A stretch of DNA of 8,134 nucleotides from Thermomicrobiaceae bacterium (GTDB taxonomy: Bacteria; Chloroflexota; Chloroflexia; Thermomicrobiales; Thermomicrobiaceae), in contig SKKR01000445.1 of NCBI GenBank assembly GCA_007123655.1, forward strand, positions 1 through 8,134, written 5' to 3'. Position numbers and translations under genes: made by a program. The notes beneath the pieces were generated by a model. The model saw nothing but the letters and a program-made list of their open reading frames with translations, had not been told where the DNA came from and did not search any database. This document shows positions 6,835 through 8,134 of this stretch, piece by piece. Position 1 is the first letter of the stretch. Each line of letters opens with the position of its first letter.

Positions 6835-8134
6835 GTGGAGAACAGCTTCGCCATCAGCATGGACGTCGGGGGGACGTTTACGGATTTTGTGCTCTTCGAT
6901 GTGGGCGCCGGGTCGACGGTGGCCTTTCACAAGGTGCTGACTGACTCGGAACGGCCGGCTCGGGCAGTGATCCAGGGCTGGTCCGAACTTCTGGAAATCG
7001 GCGGGGTCCGCTCCGATCAGGTCGAGCACGCTGTCCACAGTACCACCCTGGTGACCAACGCGATCGTCGAGCGGCGCGGGGCGCGAACCGCACTGCTGAC
7101 AACGAACGGTTTCCGGGACGTGCTGGAGATCGGGATCGAGCAGATCTACGATATCTACGACCTCTTCGCGCCATACCCGGTGCCACTGATCCCCCGAGAG
7201 ATGCGCATCGACGTTCCGGAGCGGGTCGACCGGGATGGCAACGTGATTGAACCGCTGGACGAAGAGGCGGTGCGCTGTACGGTGCGAGGGCTCGTCGAAC
7301 TGGAGGTCGAGTCCATCGCGGTCTCGCTGGTCCATGCCTACCGGAACCCTGATCATGAGCGCCGGATCGCCCGGATCATCCAGGAGGAAGCGCCCGGCGT
7401 GACAGTGTCTCTGTCGTCCAGGGTGGCGCCGCTTGTCGGGGAGTACGAGCGAACGTCGACCGTCGCCGCGGACGCCTACGTCAAACCGATCCTGGGGCGC
7501 TACATCCGGGACCTGACCGGCGAACTGCGCCGGCTCGGGTTTGAACGCACGCTGTACATGATGCTGTCGTCCGGCGGCATCACGACAGCCGATTCGGCGA
7601 TGGAGTTCCCGATTCGGTTGCTGGAGTCCGGCCCCGCGGCCGGGGGATTTGCGGCCGGGTTCTACGGCGGACTGGTGGGCCACCCGGACGTGCTCTCGCT
7701 CGACATGGGTGGCACGACGGCGGAAGCGTGTCTGATCGAGGACGGAACGCCGGACGTCGCCCACATGCTGGAGGCGGACCGGGCGCACCGGTTCATGCCT
7801 GGCAGCGGACTGCCGATCCTGACGCCGACGATCGACCTGATCGAGATCGGCGCCGGCGGCGGAAGCATTGCCGGAATCAATACACTCGGGCTGCTCAACG
7901 TTGGCCCCCGTTCGGCCGGTTCCGATCCCGGGCCGGTCGCGTACCGGCGGGGCGGCAGTGAGCCGACGGTGACGGACGCGAACCTGGTGCTGGGGTATCT
8001 GGATCCTGGCTACTTCCTCGGCGGTCAGATGTCGCTTGATATCGATGCGGCCCGCACAGCGCTCGGTCAAGTGGGCGACAAGCTTGGAATGTCAGTTGAA
8101 GAGACAGCATGGGGTGTTCACGGCATCGTGAACG
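6835..8134 (+). CDS. hyuA: Hydantoinase/oxoprolinase subunit A (HyuA type), 3'-truncated by window edge
   Basis: HyuA-type proteins carry out ATP-dependent opening of cyclic amides (N-methylhydantoin, 5-oxoproline and relatives), usually with a HyuB partner. Visible are 433 codons of a usual 650-700. The sugar-kinase/Hsp70-like phosphate-1 loop MDVGGTFTDF is at residues 9-18, HSTTLVTNAIVERRGART at 68-85 with TNGFRD after it, ESGPAAG at 264-270, the second phosphate loop LDMGGTTAEA at 289-298, GAGGGSIA at 339-346, and SAGSDPGPVAY at 360-370. The start is GTG 6835: GAGGA (6820-6824) lies about 10 nt upstream and no in-frame upstream start survives the TGA at 6826. Third codon positions are visibly more GC-rich than in the importer and aroM genes. 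Hydantoinase, oxoprolinase and acetone carboxylase subunits resemble one another here, so the substrate is open. Confidence 0.93.
   Translation, partial: MENSFAISMDVGGTFTDFVLFDVGAGSTVAFHKVLTDSERPARAVIQGWSELLEIGGVRSDQVEHAVHSTTLVTNAIVERRGARTALLTTNGFRDVLEIGIEQIYDIYDLFAPYPVPLIPREMRIDVPERVDRDGNVIEPLDEEAVRCTVRGLVELEVESIAVSLVHAYRNPDHERRIARIIQEEAPGVTVSLSSRVAPLVGEYERTSTVAADAYVKPILGRYIRDLTGELRRLGFERTLYMMLSSGGITTADSAMEFPIRLLESGPAAGGFAAGFYGGLVGHPDVLSLDMGGTTAEACLIEDGTPDVAHMLEADRAHRFMPGSGLPILTPTIDLIEIGAGGGSIAGINTLGLLNVGPRSAGSDPGPVAYRRGGSEPTVTDANLVLGYLDPGYFLGGQMSLDIDAARTALGQVGDKLGMSVEETAWGVHGIVN

Noticed and set aside
6583..8070. 495-codon open frame on the minus strand opposite hyuA
   Set aside because: The plus strand encodes unmistakable HyuA motifs in order; the minus-strand product is Arg/His/Asp-rich with no family features, a usual shadow of high-GC3 coding DNA.

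Overview
The window looks like bacterial chromosome with moderately high GC. It holds two divergently oriented transport loci separated by about 690 bp of non-coding DNA, followed by two enzyme-type genes. Both solute-binding proteins carry twin-arginine-like lipoprotein signals ending in an AAC lipobox, then a long Asp/Glu-rich tether. That style, together with a dispersed-repeat remnant in the intergenic region, is reminiscent of Chloroflexota (Thermomicrobia-like) genomes. The taxonomic call is a tentative inference and no marker gene is present.

Layout. (1) 1-1209, minus strand: the N-terminal 403 codons of a family 5 (dipeptide/oligopeptide-type) solute-binding lipoprotein; the rest lies beyond the left edge. 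(2) 1210-1898: intergenic region with two convincing sigma70-type promoters facing away from each other, a long (about 295 nt) leader for the minus-strand gene, operator-like dyads at both promoters, and a degenerate interspersed repeat between them. (3) 1899-6022, plus strand: a complete polyamine-type (PotD/PotA/PotB/PotC-like) ABC importer in the order binding lipoprotein, ATPase, permease, permease, with the last three genes tightly packed or overlapping. (4) 6025-6711: an AroM-family protein starting 2 nt after the second permease stop, so almost certainly co-transcribed with it. (5) A 123-bp gap containing a strong stem-loop without a U-tract. (6) 6835-8134: the first 433 codons of a HyuA-type hydantoinase/5-oxoprolinase subunit, running off the right edge.

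How they fit together. The importer probably brings in a small nitrogenous compound. AroM, which resembles the Asp/Glu/hydantoin racemase type and here keeps two candidate cysteines, and HyuA (ATP-dependent cyclic amide opening) are plausible enzymes for it. A hydantoin-, lactam- or cyclic-imide-like substrate is therefore a reasonable guess, but the substrate cannot be read from the sequence. The components are known families. The least ordinary aspects are the AroM/HyuA/polyamine-type importer linkage, the shared acidic tethers on two unrelated binding proteins, the intercistronic hairpin with a codon-composition step across it, and the promoter-embedded dyads.
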